Source of the DNA: an uncultured Alphaproteobacteria bacterium
Lineage (GTDB): Bacteria > Pseudomonadota > Alphaproteobacteria > RF32 > CAG-239
DNA length: 64,000 nucleotides
Assembly (NCBI GenBank): GCA_944390355.1
Contig: CALXPT010000007.1
Location: 1-64,000 of the forward strand
Reading direction: 5' to 3'
Under the pieces are notes generated by a model. That model was not told the DNA's origin. It saw nothing but the letters and a program-made list of their open reading frames with translations, and ran no database searches. Made by a program: the position numbers and the translations under genes. Every line of letters begins with the position of its first letter. The first letter of the stretch is position 1. This document shows, piece after piece, positions 19,165 to 28,851 of this stretch.

Positions 19165-20970
19165 ATGGGTACAGACATAAGCTTAATCAGGAACTTTGCG
19201 ATTATCGCCCACATAGACCACGGCAAATCAACATTGGCGGATAGAATAATTGAACGCTGCGGCGGGCTGGAAAAACGCGAGATGCAGGAACAAGTACTGG
19301 ATTCGATGGACATTGAGCGAGAAAGAGGCATAACGATAAAGGCGCAGACTGTCCGGCTTAATTATCCGGCCAAAGACGGTAAGACTTATCAACTCAACTT
19401 GATAGACACCCCCGGACACGTTGACTTTACATACGAAGTATCGCGCTCGCTGGCCTCATGCGAAGGCTCGGTTCTGGTTGTCGACGCGACCCAAGGGGTT
19501 GAGGCGCAAACACTGGCAAACGTGTATCTGGCCATAAACAACAACCATGAGATTATACCGGTATTAAATAAAGTAGACCTACCTTCGGCCGACCCCGAAA
19601 GAGTAAAACAGCAGATTGAAGACGTGATTGGACTTGATGCCCAAAACGCGATTGAAACATCCGGCAAAACCGGACAAGGGGTTGATGAATTGCTTGAAGC
19701 AATCGTGAACAAACTTCCCGCCCCGAAAGGAGAAGAAAAAGCCCCGTTAAAAGCACTTTTGATAGACAGTTGGTACGACAGCTATCTCGGCGTTATTGTT
19801 CTGGTTCGAATGTATGACGGCGTTATCAGAAAAAAACAGCAAATCCGCATGATATCAAATAATGCGGTATACACGATTGACCGCGTCGGAATTTTCACCC
19901 CGAAGATGCAGGATGTCGACGAGTTAACCCCCGGAGAAGTAGGTTTCATCACCGCGAGCATAAAGAGTGTCGGAGATTGCCGCGTGGGAGATACGATAAC
20001 TGACAACAAATCCCCGTGTGAAGAAGCTTTGCAAGGTTTCAAACCATCGATTCCGGTTGTTTTCTGCTCCATATTTCCGGTTGACAGCAGCGACTACGGG
20101 CTTTTAAAAGATGCACTGGCAAAACTCAAACTAAACGACGCGAGTATTGACTATCAAAACGAAAATTCGGCGGCATTGGGTTTAGGGTTTCGCTGCGGAT
20201 TTTTGGGACTTCTGCATATGGAAATCATCCAAGAACGCCTAAGCCGCGAGTTTGACCTTGATTTAATCACGACGGCACCTTCAGTAGCCTACCACCTAAA
20301 CATGACGGACGGCAGCCAAATAACTCTGCACAATCCGGCAGACATGCCTGATGTAACCAAAATTTCGAGCATTGAAGAACCGATGGTCAGAGCCACGATT
20401 TTGGTTCCCGATGATTATCTCGGTTCGGTACTCAAATTGTGCAACGACCGCCGCGGCGAACAGGAAGATTTAACCTACGCCGGCAACCGCGCCATGGTAG
20501 TGTATAAAATTCCCCTAAACGAAATCGTGTTTGATTTTTATGACCGCCTCAAGTCCATTTCAAGCGGCTACGCAAGTTTTGACTACGAGCTAATCGGCTA
20601 TGAGGCCTCCGAACTTGTAAAAGTACAAATATTGATTAACGAAGAACCGGTTGATGCCTTAGCATTTCTCTGCCACAAAGAAGAGGCAGAATCAAGAGGG
20701 CGCCAAATCTGTGAACGCCTAAAAGACCTAATCCCGAGGCACTTGTTCAAAATCCCGCTTCAAGCCGCAATCGGCAGCAAGATTATTGCCCGAGAAACAA
20801 TTTCAGCCTTACGCAAAGATGTAACGGCCAAATGCTACGGCGGCGACGTAACCAGAAAGCGGAAACTCCTCGACAAACAAAAGAAAGGCAAACAGCGCAT
20901 GCGCCAGTTCGGCAAAGTTGAAGTCCCGCAATCAGCCTTTATCGAAGCATTGAGAATTGGTGATGATTAA
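19165..20970 (+). CDS. lepA: Elongation factor 4 (LepA)
   Basis: LepA is a ribosome-associated GTPase implicated in back-translocation and 30S biogenesis. The 601-residue length is standard. G motifs are clear: [14 protein letters not shown] (P loop), DTPGHVDF and NKVDLPSA. Domain II, the [16 protein letters not shown] segment and the LepA-specific C-terminal domain ending [16 protein letters not shown] are intact. It is monocistronic and ends at a strong bidirectional terminator. Confidence 0.98.
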   Translation: MGTDISLIRNFAIIAHIDHGKSTLADRIIERCGGLEKREMQEQVLDSMDIERERGITIKAQTVRLNYPAKDGKTYQLNLIDTPGHVDFTYEVSRSLASCEGSVLVVDATQGVEAQTLANVYLAINNNHEIIPVLNKVDLPSADPERVKQQIEDVIGLDAQNAIETSGKTGQGVDELLEAIVNKLPAPKGEEKAPLKALLIDSWYDSYLGVIVLVRMYDGVIRKKQQIRMISNNAVYTIDRVGIFTPKMQDVDELTPGEVGFITASIKSVGDCRVGDTITDNKSPCEEALQGFKPSIPVVFCSIFPVDSSDYGLLKDALAKLKLNDASIDYQNENSAALGLGFRCGFLGLLHMEIIQERLSREFDLDLITTAPSVAYHLNMTDGSQITLHNPADMPDVTKISSIEEPMVRATILVPDDYLGSVLKLCNDRRGEQEDLTYAGNRAMVVYKIPLNEIVFDFYDRLKSISSGYASFDYELIGYEASELVKVQILINEEPVDALAFLCHKEEAESRGRQICERLKDLIPRHLFKIPLQAAIGSKIIARETISALRKDVTAKCYGGDVTRKRKLLDKQKKGKQRMRQFGKVEVPQSAFIEALRIGDD

Positions 20971-21004
20971 AAAAAAGCACCGACTTAGATGTTAGTTTTG
21001 TGTT

Positions 21005-21037
21005 AAAAAAATTGCCTCGATTGAGGCAATTTTTTTT
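21005..21037. terminator. Bidirectional terminator between lepA and the cold-shock-like gene
   Basis: ATTGCCTC-gatt-GAGGCAAT is flanked by A and T runs on both sides, between convergent genes. Confidence 0.85.
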
Positions 21038-21263
21038 AATCATCATATTTGTGTTTATCAAAAATTTTTTCAACACTGCATGCCATTTTTTTGCCGCAAT
21101 CATTGCACAAACCGAAACTCACACGCTCCCCCGCATGCAAGTTGCGATATTTCGTTCGGTCAAAAGCAGAACCGAACACAAAAATATCATCATTAAATTT
21201 ATCGCGTGTGATATAACCAAAACCAAGCTTAACATCAAAAGTTTTAACTGTTCCTTTATACAT
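21036..21263 (-). CDS. Cold-shock-domain-like small protein
   Basis: The 75-residue protein begins GTVKTFDVKLGFGYITRD, the cold-shock-domain start with the RNP1-like GFGYI, and continues DIFVFGSAFDR (RNP2-like position) and GERVSFGL. These are the landmarks of CspA-type OB folds that bind single-stranded RNA or DNA. A C-terminal CNDCGKKMACS stretch with three cysteines is not typical of CspA and could bind metal. An AAGGAG site lies 7 nt before the ATG. It converges on lepA. Confidence 0.78.
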   Translation of the reverse strand: MYKGTVKTFDVKLGFGYITRDKFNDDIFVFGSAFDRTKYRNLHAGERVSFGLCNDCGKKMACSVEKIFDKHKYDD

Positions 21264-21389
21264 ATGTATACTCCTTAATAAGATAAAGCAAAGAGTAGTC
21301 CGTAAATTAAATACGTCTAATATATATAAATTCTAATTAAAAATTCACCCTATACTTTAGGATAATATTCCGATTCGTCATGAAAAAAA

Positions 21390-21617
21390 TCAATTAACAC
21401 TTTGCGGCAAAAGGTTGTTTTGCTTAGCCACCAAAAAAGCATAATCACGGCTTTCGGTTGTAGCAAGCTTAGTCCCGTCGGAAGCATAAATCAACCAAAC
21501 CGACTTTCCATCCTGAATATCTTGTTTAATAAAAGCAACATCCCGATCATTCCACGACAGCAAAGCCTCTTCCATCTCGGGTCGTATCTTGGCATATTCA
21601 TCAAAATTTTTTTGCAT
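21390..21617 (-). CDS. DUF1150-family small protein
   Basis: This 75-residue protein has the core VWLIYASDGTKLATTESRDYAFLVAKQNNLLPQSV in pieces, matching DUF1150, a small family found mainly in Alphaproteobacteria and of unknown function. It supports the lineage assignment. It is monocistronic and divergent from the histidine kinase gene. Confidence 0.75.
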   Translation of the reverse strand: MQKNFDEYAKIRPEMEEALLSWNDRDVAFIKQDIQDGKSVWLIYASDGTKLATTESRDYAFLVAKQNNLLPQSVN

Positions 21618-21705
21618 AAACCATCACCAATATTAAAAATTTACAATATCTTTAACATATCAAAATATTATTAAATAAAAGCTAATACCAAAGAAAGAGG
21701 CGCAA

Positions 21706-23355
21706 ATGTTTTTTAGCTTAAACAAAAAAATATTCTATATCATCTCAATATTCTTCATTATAGCAAGTATAATTTTCATATTATCGTTCTACATCGTTTA
21801 TGGAGGAAAGATTCAAGAAGACCAACGAGCAGTATTTCGACGCAACCAACAATACTTGCAACTACTATCCGAAAATATCTATCTGCGCAAACAAAACTTC
21901 CGTCTCAGTCAACTCGAAAATGCTCAAATAGAAAAACGTGAACACGAACTCAACCTTGAAAAACGTTTAGCCAAAGAAAATCAATACAGTTATAATCAAC
22001 GTTACGAAACAATTTCAAACGGCATAAAAATCATCGCACTAAGCGGCATTTCGTTTATTTTTCTCTTAATATTAATCAGCCTATGGAGCCGAAAACATAT
22101 TCTGAAACCGATAAATAAAATATCAGAAATCGCACGCTACATTTCATCAGGCGATTTAAGCCTGCGCATCCCAACCAAAATCAATCCCCGAACAAAAGAT
22201 GAACTTGATTATCTTGCCGATTCTTTCAACCTAATGATTGATAATATCGAAAAAAACATCGAAACCATCAAAGAACGCGACGAATTTTTACAATCGCTAG
22301 TCAACGGCATTCCTGATGGCATATGCGTCATAGATAAAAGCGGCAAAATTTTGATAGCAAATGACGAATATTATAAACAATGCAACAAAAAAAGAAGTCT
22401 CTTAAAAGAAAAGCACAAATATTGCTACTACCTAAACTACCAATCAGAAATTCCATGTCCTAATAAAGAAAATTGCCCAATAACAGCAATATTTAACCGC
22501 AATGAAAAAAGCTTCAAATCTGTGCATGAATTTAACCAAACCACCGGCAAACAACTTTTCATAAACGCAGCTCCGTTAAAAATAAAAACAAATAATGAAA
22601 ACAAAGAATACATAATCATGTCAATCCGAGATTTAAGTGAAGATATTAAATTTTCACACCAACAAAAAATCTCATCATTACTATTCATATCAACATCAAT
22701 CGCCCATGAAATAAAAAACAATCTCGGCTCCACTCGCATGATTTTAGAACACTTGCTGAAAAAATTTTATGAAAATAAATCAAAAGATAATGAAGAAAAA
22801 AAATACCTATCAATGATTTTAAAACAAATTGTTGAATGTAGTAATGTACCGGAAAGGCTGCTCAAATTGACAAAGAACACCTCAGATAGTAACGAAACTT
22901 TCACTATACAAGAAAGCGTCAACGAAATAATCCGCTTACTCGATTACGAAGCAACGCATGCCGGCATAGAAATAAAAGTCAACATACCACAACACCCAAT
23001 AGCAATTCAAGGCAATGAAACCGATTTTAAAATGGCACTTCTAAATCTCATTCAAAACGCATTTCACGCTTTAGAAAAAACACAACACCCCGAAGTAATC
23101 ATTAATGTTAAAAGCGACAAAAATAAAATAAAAATAAATATTGAAGATAACGGCAGTGGAATTTCCCCACAAGACATGCCCCATATCTTTGAACCTTTTT
23201 TCACACACAACGGCTCAACACCGACCAAAGGCAGCGGTTTAGGCTTACCAATAGTAAAATCCATAATTACCAGTTTTAAAGGAAAAATTGAAGCAAAAAG
23301 CATCCCCAATAAAAAAACAACTTTCACACTCACATTTCCATACCATAATGAATAA
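21706..23355 (+). CDS. Membrane sensor histidine kinase with HAMP and Cys-rich PAS domains
   Basis: Layout over 549 residues: TM helix (about 8-30), a short charged and helical external segment, a second TM (about 107-130), HAMP (about 130-185), a PAS domain (about 190-310) with a cysteine cluster including IPCPNKENCPITA, then the HisKA dimerisation helix with the phospho-acceptor H334 in IAHEIKNNLGS. The ATPase domain has the N box NLIQNAFHAL, G1 EDNGSGI and G2 GSGLGLPIV. No response-regulator gene is adjacent, so it is an orphan; its partner and signal are unknown. A/T-rich codon use is stronger than in neighbouring genes. Confidence 0.93.
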   Translation: MFFSLNKKIFYIISIFFIIASIIFILSFYIVYGGKIQEDQRAVFRRNQQYLQLLSENIYLRKQNFRLSQLENAQIEKREHELNLEKRLAKENQYSYNQRYETISNGIKIIALSGISFIFLLILISLWSRKHILKPINKISEIARYISSGDLSLRIPTKINPRTKDELDYLADSFNLMIDNIEKNIETIKERDEFLQSLVNGIPDGICVIDKSGKILIANDEYYKQCNKKRSLLKEKHKYCYYLNYQSEIPCPNKENCPITAIFNRNEKSFKSVHEFNQTTGKQLFINAAPLKIKTNNENKEYIIMSIRDLSEDIKFSHQQKISSLLFISTSIAHEIKNNLGSTRMILEHLLKKFYENKSKDNEEKKYLSMILKQIVECSNVPERLLKLTKNTSDSNETFTIQESVNEIIRLLDYEATHAGIEIKVNIPQHPIAIQGNETDFKMALLNLIQNAFHALEKTQHPEVIINVKSDKNKIKINIEDNGSGISPQDMPHIFEPFFTHNGSTPTKGSGLGLPIVKSIITSFKGKIEAKSIPNKKTTFTLTFPYHNE

Positions 23356-23429
23356 CTTTTTAATTGCATAAAAAAAAATAATGGTTTATATAATAGAAAA
23401 AAAATTACCAAAATGACAAAGGATTATTT

Positions 23430-23651
23430 ATGAGTAAAGAAGAATTATTGGAATTAACCGGTGAGGTTATTGAAAAATTGCCAAATGCAATGTTTCGCGT
23501 CCGCTTGGAAAACGGGGTTGAAATTTTAGCCCACACGGCCGGCAAAATGCGCAAATTCAGAATTCGTGTTATGGTCGGAGATAAAGTTGATATCGAAATG
23601 ACCCCTTATGATTTAACCAAAGGTCGCATTACCTTCCGTCACAAGGACTAA
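23430..23651 (+). CDS. infA: Translation initiation factor IF-1
   Basis: IF-1 occupies the ribosomal A site during initiation. The 73-residue OB-fold protein is full length: [55 protein letters not shown]. An AAAGGA site lies upstream. It is monocistronic and followed by a terminator. Confidence 0.98.
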   Translation: MSKEELLELTGEVIEKLPNAMFRVRLENGVEILAHTAGKMRKFRIRVMVGDKVDIEMTPYDLTKGRITFRHKD

Positions 23652-23671
23652 GAGCGGAAAACAAAAATTAC

Positions 23672-23707
23672 CCCGAAGATTGCTAAACCTTCGGGATATT
23701 TTTTTAT
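23672..23707 (+). terminator. Rho-independent terminator of infA
   Basis: CCCGAAG pairs with CTTCGGG around a 10-nt loop, followed by ATATTTTTTT. Confidence 0.8.
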
Positions 23708-23721
23708 TCAAACCGTAATTT

Positions 23722-24339
23722 TTAATTCATATATTTTATGCTGTAAAAACCGCCGATTAGCAGGATAAGAAACAACACGGAAAGCTTCCCCAAATTTTTC
23801 TCAATAAAATCCTTCATCGGCTCGCCATATTTTTTGAGTAACCATGCAACAAGGAAAAAGCGCATACCGCGAGCCAAAACGGAAGCCAAAGAAAACACCC
23901 ATAAATTCAAATCCACCACACCGCTGGCAATGGTAATAACTTTGTAAGGAAACGGCGTAATACCGGCACCGAACACAATCCAAGCCCCCCACTCATGATA
24001 ATAACTCTGAAAAACATCGAACTGATGCATGTAACCATAAAACTCCAAAATCGGTTTGGCAATAAGCTCATAACCAAACACACCGATTCCATAACCGAAA
24101 CACCCGCCCAAAACACTAGCAACAGTAGCAATCGAGGCAATTTTCCAAGCCTTATCGGGCATGGCCAACACCATGGGAATGAGCATAATATCCGGAGGTA
24201 TCGGAAAAAAAGAACTTTCAATAAAGGCCACCATCGCTAAAAAATACATGGCATACGGGCTCTCCGCCATTCGTAGCATCCAATCATAAACCGATTGAAC
24301 CATCCCTCTGAAATAATCACAAATTCTCGTAAGCAACAT
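23722..24339 (-). CDS. DedA/YqaA-like VTT-domain membrane protein
   Basis: This 205-residue integral membrane protein of the DedA/SNARE-associated (VTT) superfamily has members linked to lipid scrambling and membrane homeostasis. Landmarks are AFIESSFFPIPPDIMLIP (the re-entrant-loop motif with Glu and PxPPD) and GAGITPFPYKVITIASG with the conserved Pro and Lys, then a final TM helix. It is the last gene of a six-gene minus-strand operon, 2 bp after the folD stop. Confidence 0.88.
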   Translation of the reverse strand: MLLTRICDYFRGMVQSVYDWMLRMAESPYAMYFLAMVAFIESSFFPIPPDIMLIPMVLAMPDKAWKIASIATVASVLGGCFGYGIGVFGYELIAKPILEFYGYMHQFDVFQSYYHEWGAWIVFGAGITPFPYKVITIASGVVDLNLWVFSLASVLARGMRFFLVAWLLKKYGEPMKDFIEKNLGKLSVLFLILLIGGFYSIKYMN

Positions 24340-24341
24340 CT

Positions 24342-25184
24342 CTAACCTTTCCTGCGTTGTAAATTAAAAGCTTCAAACGTATTTTCAAGCAACATGGCCA
24401 CGGTCATTGGTCCCACCCCCCTAGGAACGGGAGAAATAAAAGAGCAAACCTCGGCAGCATTTTCAAAATCGACATCGCCGCAAAGACGCCCACCAACACG
24501 ACTAATACCAACATCAATCACCACAGCCCCTTTTTTAAGCCAGTCTTTTTTCACCAACTTAGGCTGCCCGCATGCCGCGACCACGATATCGGCCGTTCGC
24601 ACCAAATCGGCAAGATTGCGCGTTTTGGTATGAGCCACCGTAACCGTACAATCATGATTAAGAAGCAAAGCTGCCAACGGCCGCCCGACAATTTTAGAAC
24701 GACCGATAATAACCGCATGCTTTCCGGCTAACGCAACACCTGTAGAAACAAGCATATTAAGAACAGCCTTAGGCGTTGCCGCAATAATACCACCGCCAAG
24801 ATTCTGCACCAACTTTCCGATATTTGAAATTCCAAACCCGTCGACATCCTTTTCAGGAGCAATTTTTTCAACCACTTCATCAATGCTGAGTCCTTCGGGC
24901 AAAGGCTGTTGAACCACAATACCATGAACGGCATTATCGTGGTTAAGCTCCACAATCTTATCTCCCAACACTTGTTGAGAAACATCGGCCGGCAAACAAA
25001 CAACCTCCGCAACAATACCGACTTTTTCGGCCGCTTTCAACTTATTCCGTACATAAATTTGACTGGCCTCATTATCTCCGACCAAAACAATGACCAAATG
25101 AGGTTTCACATTTTCTTGAGCAATTTTATCTTGAAGGGCAAGCAACACCTCTGCCGCCAACTTTTTCCCGTCAATAAGTTCCAA
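24342..25184 (-). CDS. folD: Bifunctional methylene-THF dehydrogenase / cyclohydrolase
   Basis: It interconverts 5,10-methylene-, methenyl- and 10-formyl-tetrahydrofolate with NADP. The 280-residue protein has the catalytic Tyr and Lys in YVRNKLKAAEKVGI, VQQPLPEG, the dinucleotide-binding GRSKIVGRPLA, and the late PVPRGVGPMTVAMLL motif. It lies 3 bp after the DUF167 gene and 2 bp before the DedA-like gene. Confidence 0.97.
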   Translation of the reverse strand: MELIDGKKLAAEVLLALQDKIAQENVKPHLVIVLVGDNEASQIYVRNKLKAAEKVGIVAEVVCLPADVSQQVLGDKIVELNHDNAVHGIVVQQPLPEGLSIDEVVEKIAPEKDVDGFGISNIGKLVQNLGGGIIAATPKAVLNMLVSTGVALAGKHAVIIGRSKIVGRPLAALLLNHDCTVTVAHTKTRNLADLVRTADIVVAACGQPKLVKKDWLKKGAVVIDVGISRVGGRLCGDVDFENAAEVCSFISPVPRGVGPMTVAMLLENTFEAFNLQRRKG

Positions 25185-25187
25185 AAT

Positions 25188-25502
25188 TCAAGCTCCCAAA
25201 CGATTTAACAAAGCTTCCAAACCATCGGACAATTCCACCGCCACTTCAATTTTTTTATAACGGTCGGTTTCGCCGCTGATAATAGTAAAGGCAAATTTAG
25301 GCAATTTCAATAGACACGACAACAATGTGAATAATTCTTTATTGGCTTTGCCTTTTTCGGGGACGGCAACGACCGCAATTTTCAGGAATGATATACCGTC
25401 GGCATCAACAAACACACCGCCGACACGTTGAGCCGCCGCATTAGGCTGCAACCTGATATTCAAAAAAATCTTATTATTTTTAACGCCCCAAAACATCCGC
25501 AA
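25188..25502 (-). CDS. DUF167/YggU-family protein
   Basis: The 104-residue protein has the family pattern IRLQPNAAAQRVGG, AVVAVPEKGKANKELFTLLS and TIISGETDRYKKIEV. YggU-like proteins are small alpha/beta proteins of unproven role, often next to yggT, as here (6 bp apart). The start at 25502 fits the family beginning. Confidence 0.85.
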   Translation of the reverse strand: MRMFWGVKNNKIFLNIRLQPNAAAQRVGGVFVDADGISFLKIAVVAVPEKGKANKELFTLLSCLLKLPKFAFTIISGETDRYKKIEVAVELSDGLEALLNRLGA

Positions 25503-25508
25503 ACCAAA

Positions 25509-25808
25509 CTAAAACAACAACCACATAATCCGATTAAGCAGCCGCCCGAGCAATAAGAGGAATAAAGCTAAAATAAACGGCGAAAAATCAATACCGTTCA
25601 AAGGCGGAATTTTGGTTCTGATTTTTGCATAAACGGGCTGTGTCAAAGCCTCCAGCGCATCCATAACCTTAGCCACGACCCGATTATTAACTTTCAAAAC
25701 TCCGAAATAAATCAGCCAATTCAAAACAACTTCCAACACCACCACATTGAGATAAATATCAATCACAAGTGATATAATATAAACAAAAGGTTCAAGAATA
25801 ATTCCCAT
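25509..25808 (-). CDS. YggT-family membrane protein
   Basis: The 99-residue protein has two hydrophobic blocks, at about residues 8-35 and 75-97, separated by the conserved LEALTQPVYAKIRTKIPPLNGIDFSP segment in pieces. The family is implicated in cell-envelope and division-related membrane functions, but mechanism is unknown. It is in an operon with DUF167 and folD. Confidence 0.88.
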   Translation of the reverse strand: MGIILEPFVYIISLVIDIYLNVVVLEVVLNWLIYFGVLKVNNRVVAKVMDALEALTQPVYAKIRTKIPPLNGIDFSPFILALFLLLLGRLLNRIMWLLF

Positions 25809-25832
25809 TAATTTAACCTCACCGACATTTCA

Positions 25833-26867
25833 TTAATAATTCGAACGATTTTCATAAATTTGTTTCAAACGCAAATAACGATTTGCATCAACATTTTGCG
25901 GACGAGAAATCTGAGTTTCCGAATAAGAAGATTTTTGTTCGACAATTCGACCGGATAAAATAGCCATTTTCCGAATAACGTCTTCCTGCGTATCCTGAGT
26001 ATTCAAAAAAGTTTTTCGCACCACCAACTCTTCGGCCATACCGGTTTGAAAATCTTGATAACCGGAAAACCGATTCTGCCAAGCATGTTGCAAGAAATCC
26101 GGCCGCACATGAGCTTCGTGATAGATATTGAGTTCCCGTTTTTTATCATCGCTCAAAACTGCCTCACCGGTACTGACTTCCTGAGCCAACTGCCCCAAAG
26201 CGTGAACATAAACAATTCCTCTGGCTCTAAGCGAGGCACTAGTCATACCTTGTCGAAAACGAGCAATTTGCTCTTGCCTTTCATCGGAATAATCTTTAGT
26301 ACCGTTTTGAATAGCACTTCTAATTTCGCGAAGCTTTAGCAATTTTTGCTTAATATCGACATATTTTTTGCGTACGCGGGGATTTTCCAAATTACATTTT
26401 TCATAAAGCGACATACAAGTCAAGATGTCGATTTCCCGTTGTTCAAACTCTTCCAAAAGAGAATTTCTGTCATCCAGCTCGGCATTTGTAACATAACCGT
26501 CGGTCATATTGGAAATAATTTTTTGCCCATGTTCAATCCAACCGAAATACTCTGCCTCAGGAGAAACACCGTCTTCGGTACCGGAAGCGTTAATTTGTTC
26601 AATACTATCGGCAATAGATTCGCTTAAAGTGTCAATTTCCAACTCCTCATTACCGATTCGCACTTTTGAACCGCGAGGCTTAAGCATCAAATCACGAACG
26701 ATTAACTCTCTCTGCTCAGGAGATTTATCGGCATAAACCCGATCAACAGCCTCATGAATAACTTTCTCGGGAGACCTGGCTTTTTTCACATCATCGCGCA
26801 TTAATTCAATTCTCCAATCATGCCTTTTTTGTTTTTCAACATCCAAATTTAAATCACGCATAATCAA
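25833..26867 (-). CDS. Hypothetical helical protein downstream of a TerB-like gene
   Basis: This 344-residue soluble protein is not recognised. It is strongly charged and predicted mostly helical, with no signal peptide, TM helix or catalytic motif seen by eye. It starts 3 bp after the TerB-like gene, so the two are very likely co-translated and may work together. The C-terminal 60 residues are rich in Ser, Gln and Asn and look disordered. A full-length protein and clean operon position argue that it is real. Confidence 0.7.
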   Translation of the reverse strand: MIMRDLNLDVEKQKRHDWRIELMRDDVKKARSPEKVIHEAVDRVYADKSPEQRELIVRDLMLKPRGSKVRIGNEELEIDTLSESIADSIEQINASGTEDGVSPEAEYFGWIEHGQKIISNMTDGYVTNAELDDRNSLLEEFEQREIDILTCMSLYEKCNLENPRVRKKYVDIKQKLLKLREIRSAIQNGTKDYSDERQEQIARFRQGMTSASLRARGIVYVHALGQLAQEVSTGEAVLSDDKKRELNIYHEAHVRPDFLQHAWQNRFSGYQDFQTGMAEELVVRKTFLNTQDTQEDVIRKMAILSGRIVEQKSSYSETQISRPQNVDANRYLRLKQIYENRSNY

Positions 26868-26870
26868 TCC

Positions 26871-27341
26871 TTATTTAGGAGAAACCTCTTCAAAAATCAA
26901 CCGTCCTCTTTCAAGCCAGATTAAACGCTCAATAACCCAGTTGCTGATATCCTGGACTTTTTGTGGAGAAACACCCATCGCCTCACCGATTCGCCCGATT
27001 AAAAACACCTCTTCATCGGAAAGCTCGTCATCGGCATGAGCCAACATACACATTTCCTTAACAAGCAGCAAAGCAGCTCTGCGATTATTAATTTTTTCGG
27101 CCTCTTTAGCCAACTCGTCAACACTCGTCTCTTGCCAAATTTCAGCCATACGGGAAGAAGGAATGCCGTAACGTATCGCCAAATCGGAAACAAAATCTTT
27201 TTCAATTTCATCAATATGCCCATCCACGGCCGTCAACTTAGCCAATATTTTAATAAAAGTAAGTCTCTGCGTTTCATCAAGCGTCGCCAAAATTTCCATA
27301 TCCGTCCTCGTCAAACAATCGTTCATAACCAAATCTTTCAA
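26871..27341 (-). CDS. TerB-like domain protein
   Basis: The 156-residue all-helical protein has two acidic loops, AVDGHIDEIEKDF and AHADDELSDEEVF, typical of the TerB / tellurite-resistance superfamily; some members bind metal through such loops. No other ter genes are nearby. It is the first gene of the operon TerB-like, unknown, yggT, DUF167, folD, DedA-like. Confidence 0.78.
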   Translation of the reverse strand: MKDLVMNDCLTRTDMEILATLDETQRLTFIKILAKLTAVDGHIDEIEKDFVSDLAIRYGIPSSRMAEIWQETSVDELAKEAEKINNRRAALLLVKEMCMLAHADDELSDEEVFLIGRIGEAMGVSPQKVQDISNWVIERLIWLERGRLIFEEVSPK

Positions 27342-27517
27342 AATTCTAATTCAGACACTTGGATGATAACAGAAAAAAGCCTAATTTTCCATAAAAAAAT
27401 ATAAGAGCCCCAAACATAATTTTATTCAAGACACAAATAACATTTGAAAAAAAAACGAATATGTCATACAATTTTAAAAATGAGCAAAACACATAATTGA
27501 TGTAAAAAGTTAGGAAT

Positions 27518-28849
27518 ATGAAGTATTATATAAAAACATTCGGTTGTCAGATGAATGTCTACGATTCTTCAAGGATTGCCGAAATATTAAAGAGCCTCGG
27601 CCACCGAGAAACAACAGATATACGAGAGGCAGATATCGTCATATTTAACACCTGCCACATAAGAGAAAAAGCTGCCGAAAAAGTTTTTTCGGATTTAGGC
27701 CGCTTAAATCAAATTCGCGAAGAGCGGTTAGAACAAGGAAAAGAAACCATCATAGGCGTAACCGGCTGCGTCGTACAGGCCGAAGATGAACAAATCTGGA
27801 AACGAGCACCGTTTGTAGACTTTGCCACCGGTCCGTTGACCTATCACCGCCTGCCGGAAATTTTAGCCAAGATAAGCCGCAACAAACACAATTTCATCAT
27901 AGACACCGAATTTCCCGCAGAAGATAAGTTCGACTTTCTGCCAAAAAACCATGCCTCCGGAGGATGTTCGTATTTGGCCATACAAGAAGGCTGCAACAAT
28001 TTTTGCACTTACTGCGTTGTTCCATACACGCGCGGTGCGGAATATTCCCGCCCTGTAGAAGCTGTTTTAACTGAAGCCCAACGTCTGGTTGAAGAAGGTG
28101 CGGTTGAACTCAACCTCTTAGGACAAAACGTCAATTCCTATCATGGTGAAGACCGCATGGGACACGAACGTTCCCTAGCCTATCTCATCCGCAAATTAGC
28201 CGAACTTGACGGCTTAAAGCGTATTCGCTACACCACCTCTTATCCGGCCGACATGACGGATGACTTAATCGACTGCTATCGTGATGTAGACAAGCTCATG
28301 CCCTACCTGCACTTGCCGATTCAATCGGGCTCGGACAAGATTCTCAAAGCAATGAACCGCCGCCACACCTCGGGAGACTATCTGAGGATAATAGATAAAT
28401 TGAAAGACGCCAAACCCGAAATAGGCATGTCCTCAGACTTCATCGTCGGTTTTCCCGCAGAAGATGACAACGATTTTCAAGCCACCTTGGATATTGTAAA
28501 TAAAGTCAAATTCATACAGGCTTTTTCGTTCAAATACAGCCCGCGCCCCGGAACACCTGCGGCCCTAATGAAAAACCAAATACCCGAAAAAGTAAAAAAA
28601 GAACGTTTGGAAATTTTACAAACCCTTCTTTTTGACTATCAAAATAAATTCAACCAAGCAAGCATCGGCCAAACCATGTCGGTATTGTTTGAAAGCAAAG
28701 GCAGACATGCAGGCCAACTCATAGGCAGAACACCCTACATGCAAAATCTGCACGCAAAAGTACCCGAAGACAAGCTTAACCAAATTGTCATGGTCAAAGT
28801 AACGTCTGCGACCACCAATTCATTAACCGGAAGTGTTGTAGGAGAATAA
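27518..28849 (+). CDS. miaB: tRNA-2-methylthio-N6-dimethylallyladenosine synthase MiaB
   Basis: This radical-SAM methylthiotransferase acts on i6A37 of tRNAs. The 443-residue layout is an N-terminal UPF0004 domain with Cys ligands (FGCQMN, NTCHIRE, VTGCVVQ), the radical-SAM motif CNNFCTYC, then the TRAM domain in the last 65 residues. It is 2 bp ahead of phoH and heads the chain miaB-phoH-ybeY-lnt, a conserved proteobacterial order. Confidence 0.98.
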   Translation: MKYYIKTFGCQMNVYDSSRIAEILKSLGHRETTDIREADIVIFNTCHIREKAAEKVFSDLGRLNQIREERLEQGKETIIGVTGCVVQAEDEQIWKRAPFVDFATGPLTYHRLPEILAKISRNKHNFIIDTEFPAEDKFDFLPKNHASGGCSYLAIQEGCNNFCTYCVVPYTRGAEYSRPVEAVLTEAQRLVEEGAVELNLLGQNVNSYHGEDRMGHERSLAYLIRKLAELDGLKRIRYTTSYPADMTDDLIDCYRDVDKLMPYLHLPIQSGSDKILKAMNRRHTSGDYLRIIDKLKDAKPEIGMSSDFIVGFPAEDDNDFQATLDIVNKVKFIQAFSFKYSPRPGTPAALMKNQIPEKVKKERLEILQTLLFDYQNKFNQASIGQTMSVLFESKGRHAGQLIGRTPYMQNLHAKVPEDKLNQIVMVKVTSATTNSLTGSVVGE

Positions 28850-28851
28850 CC

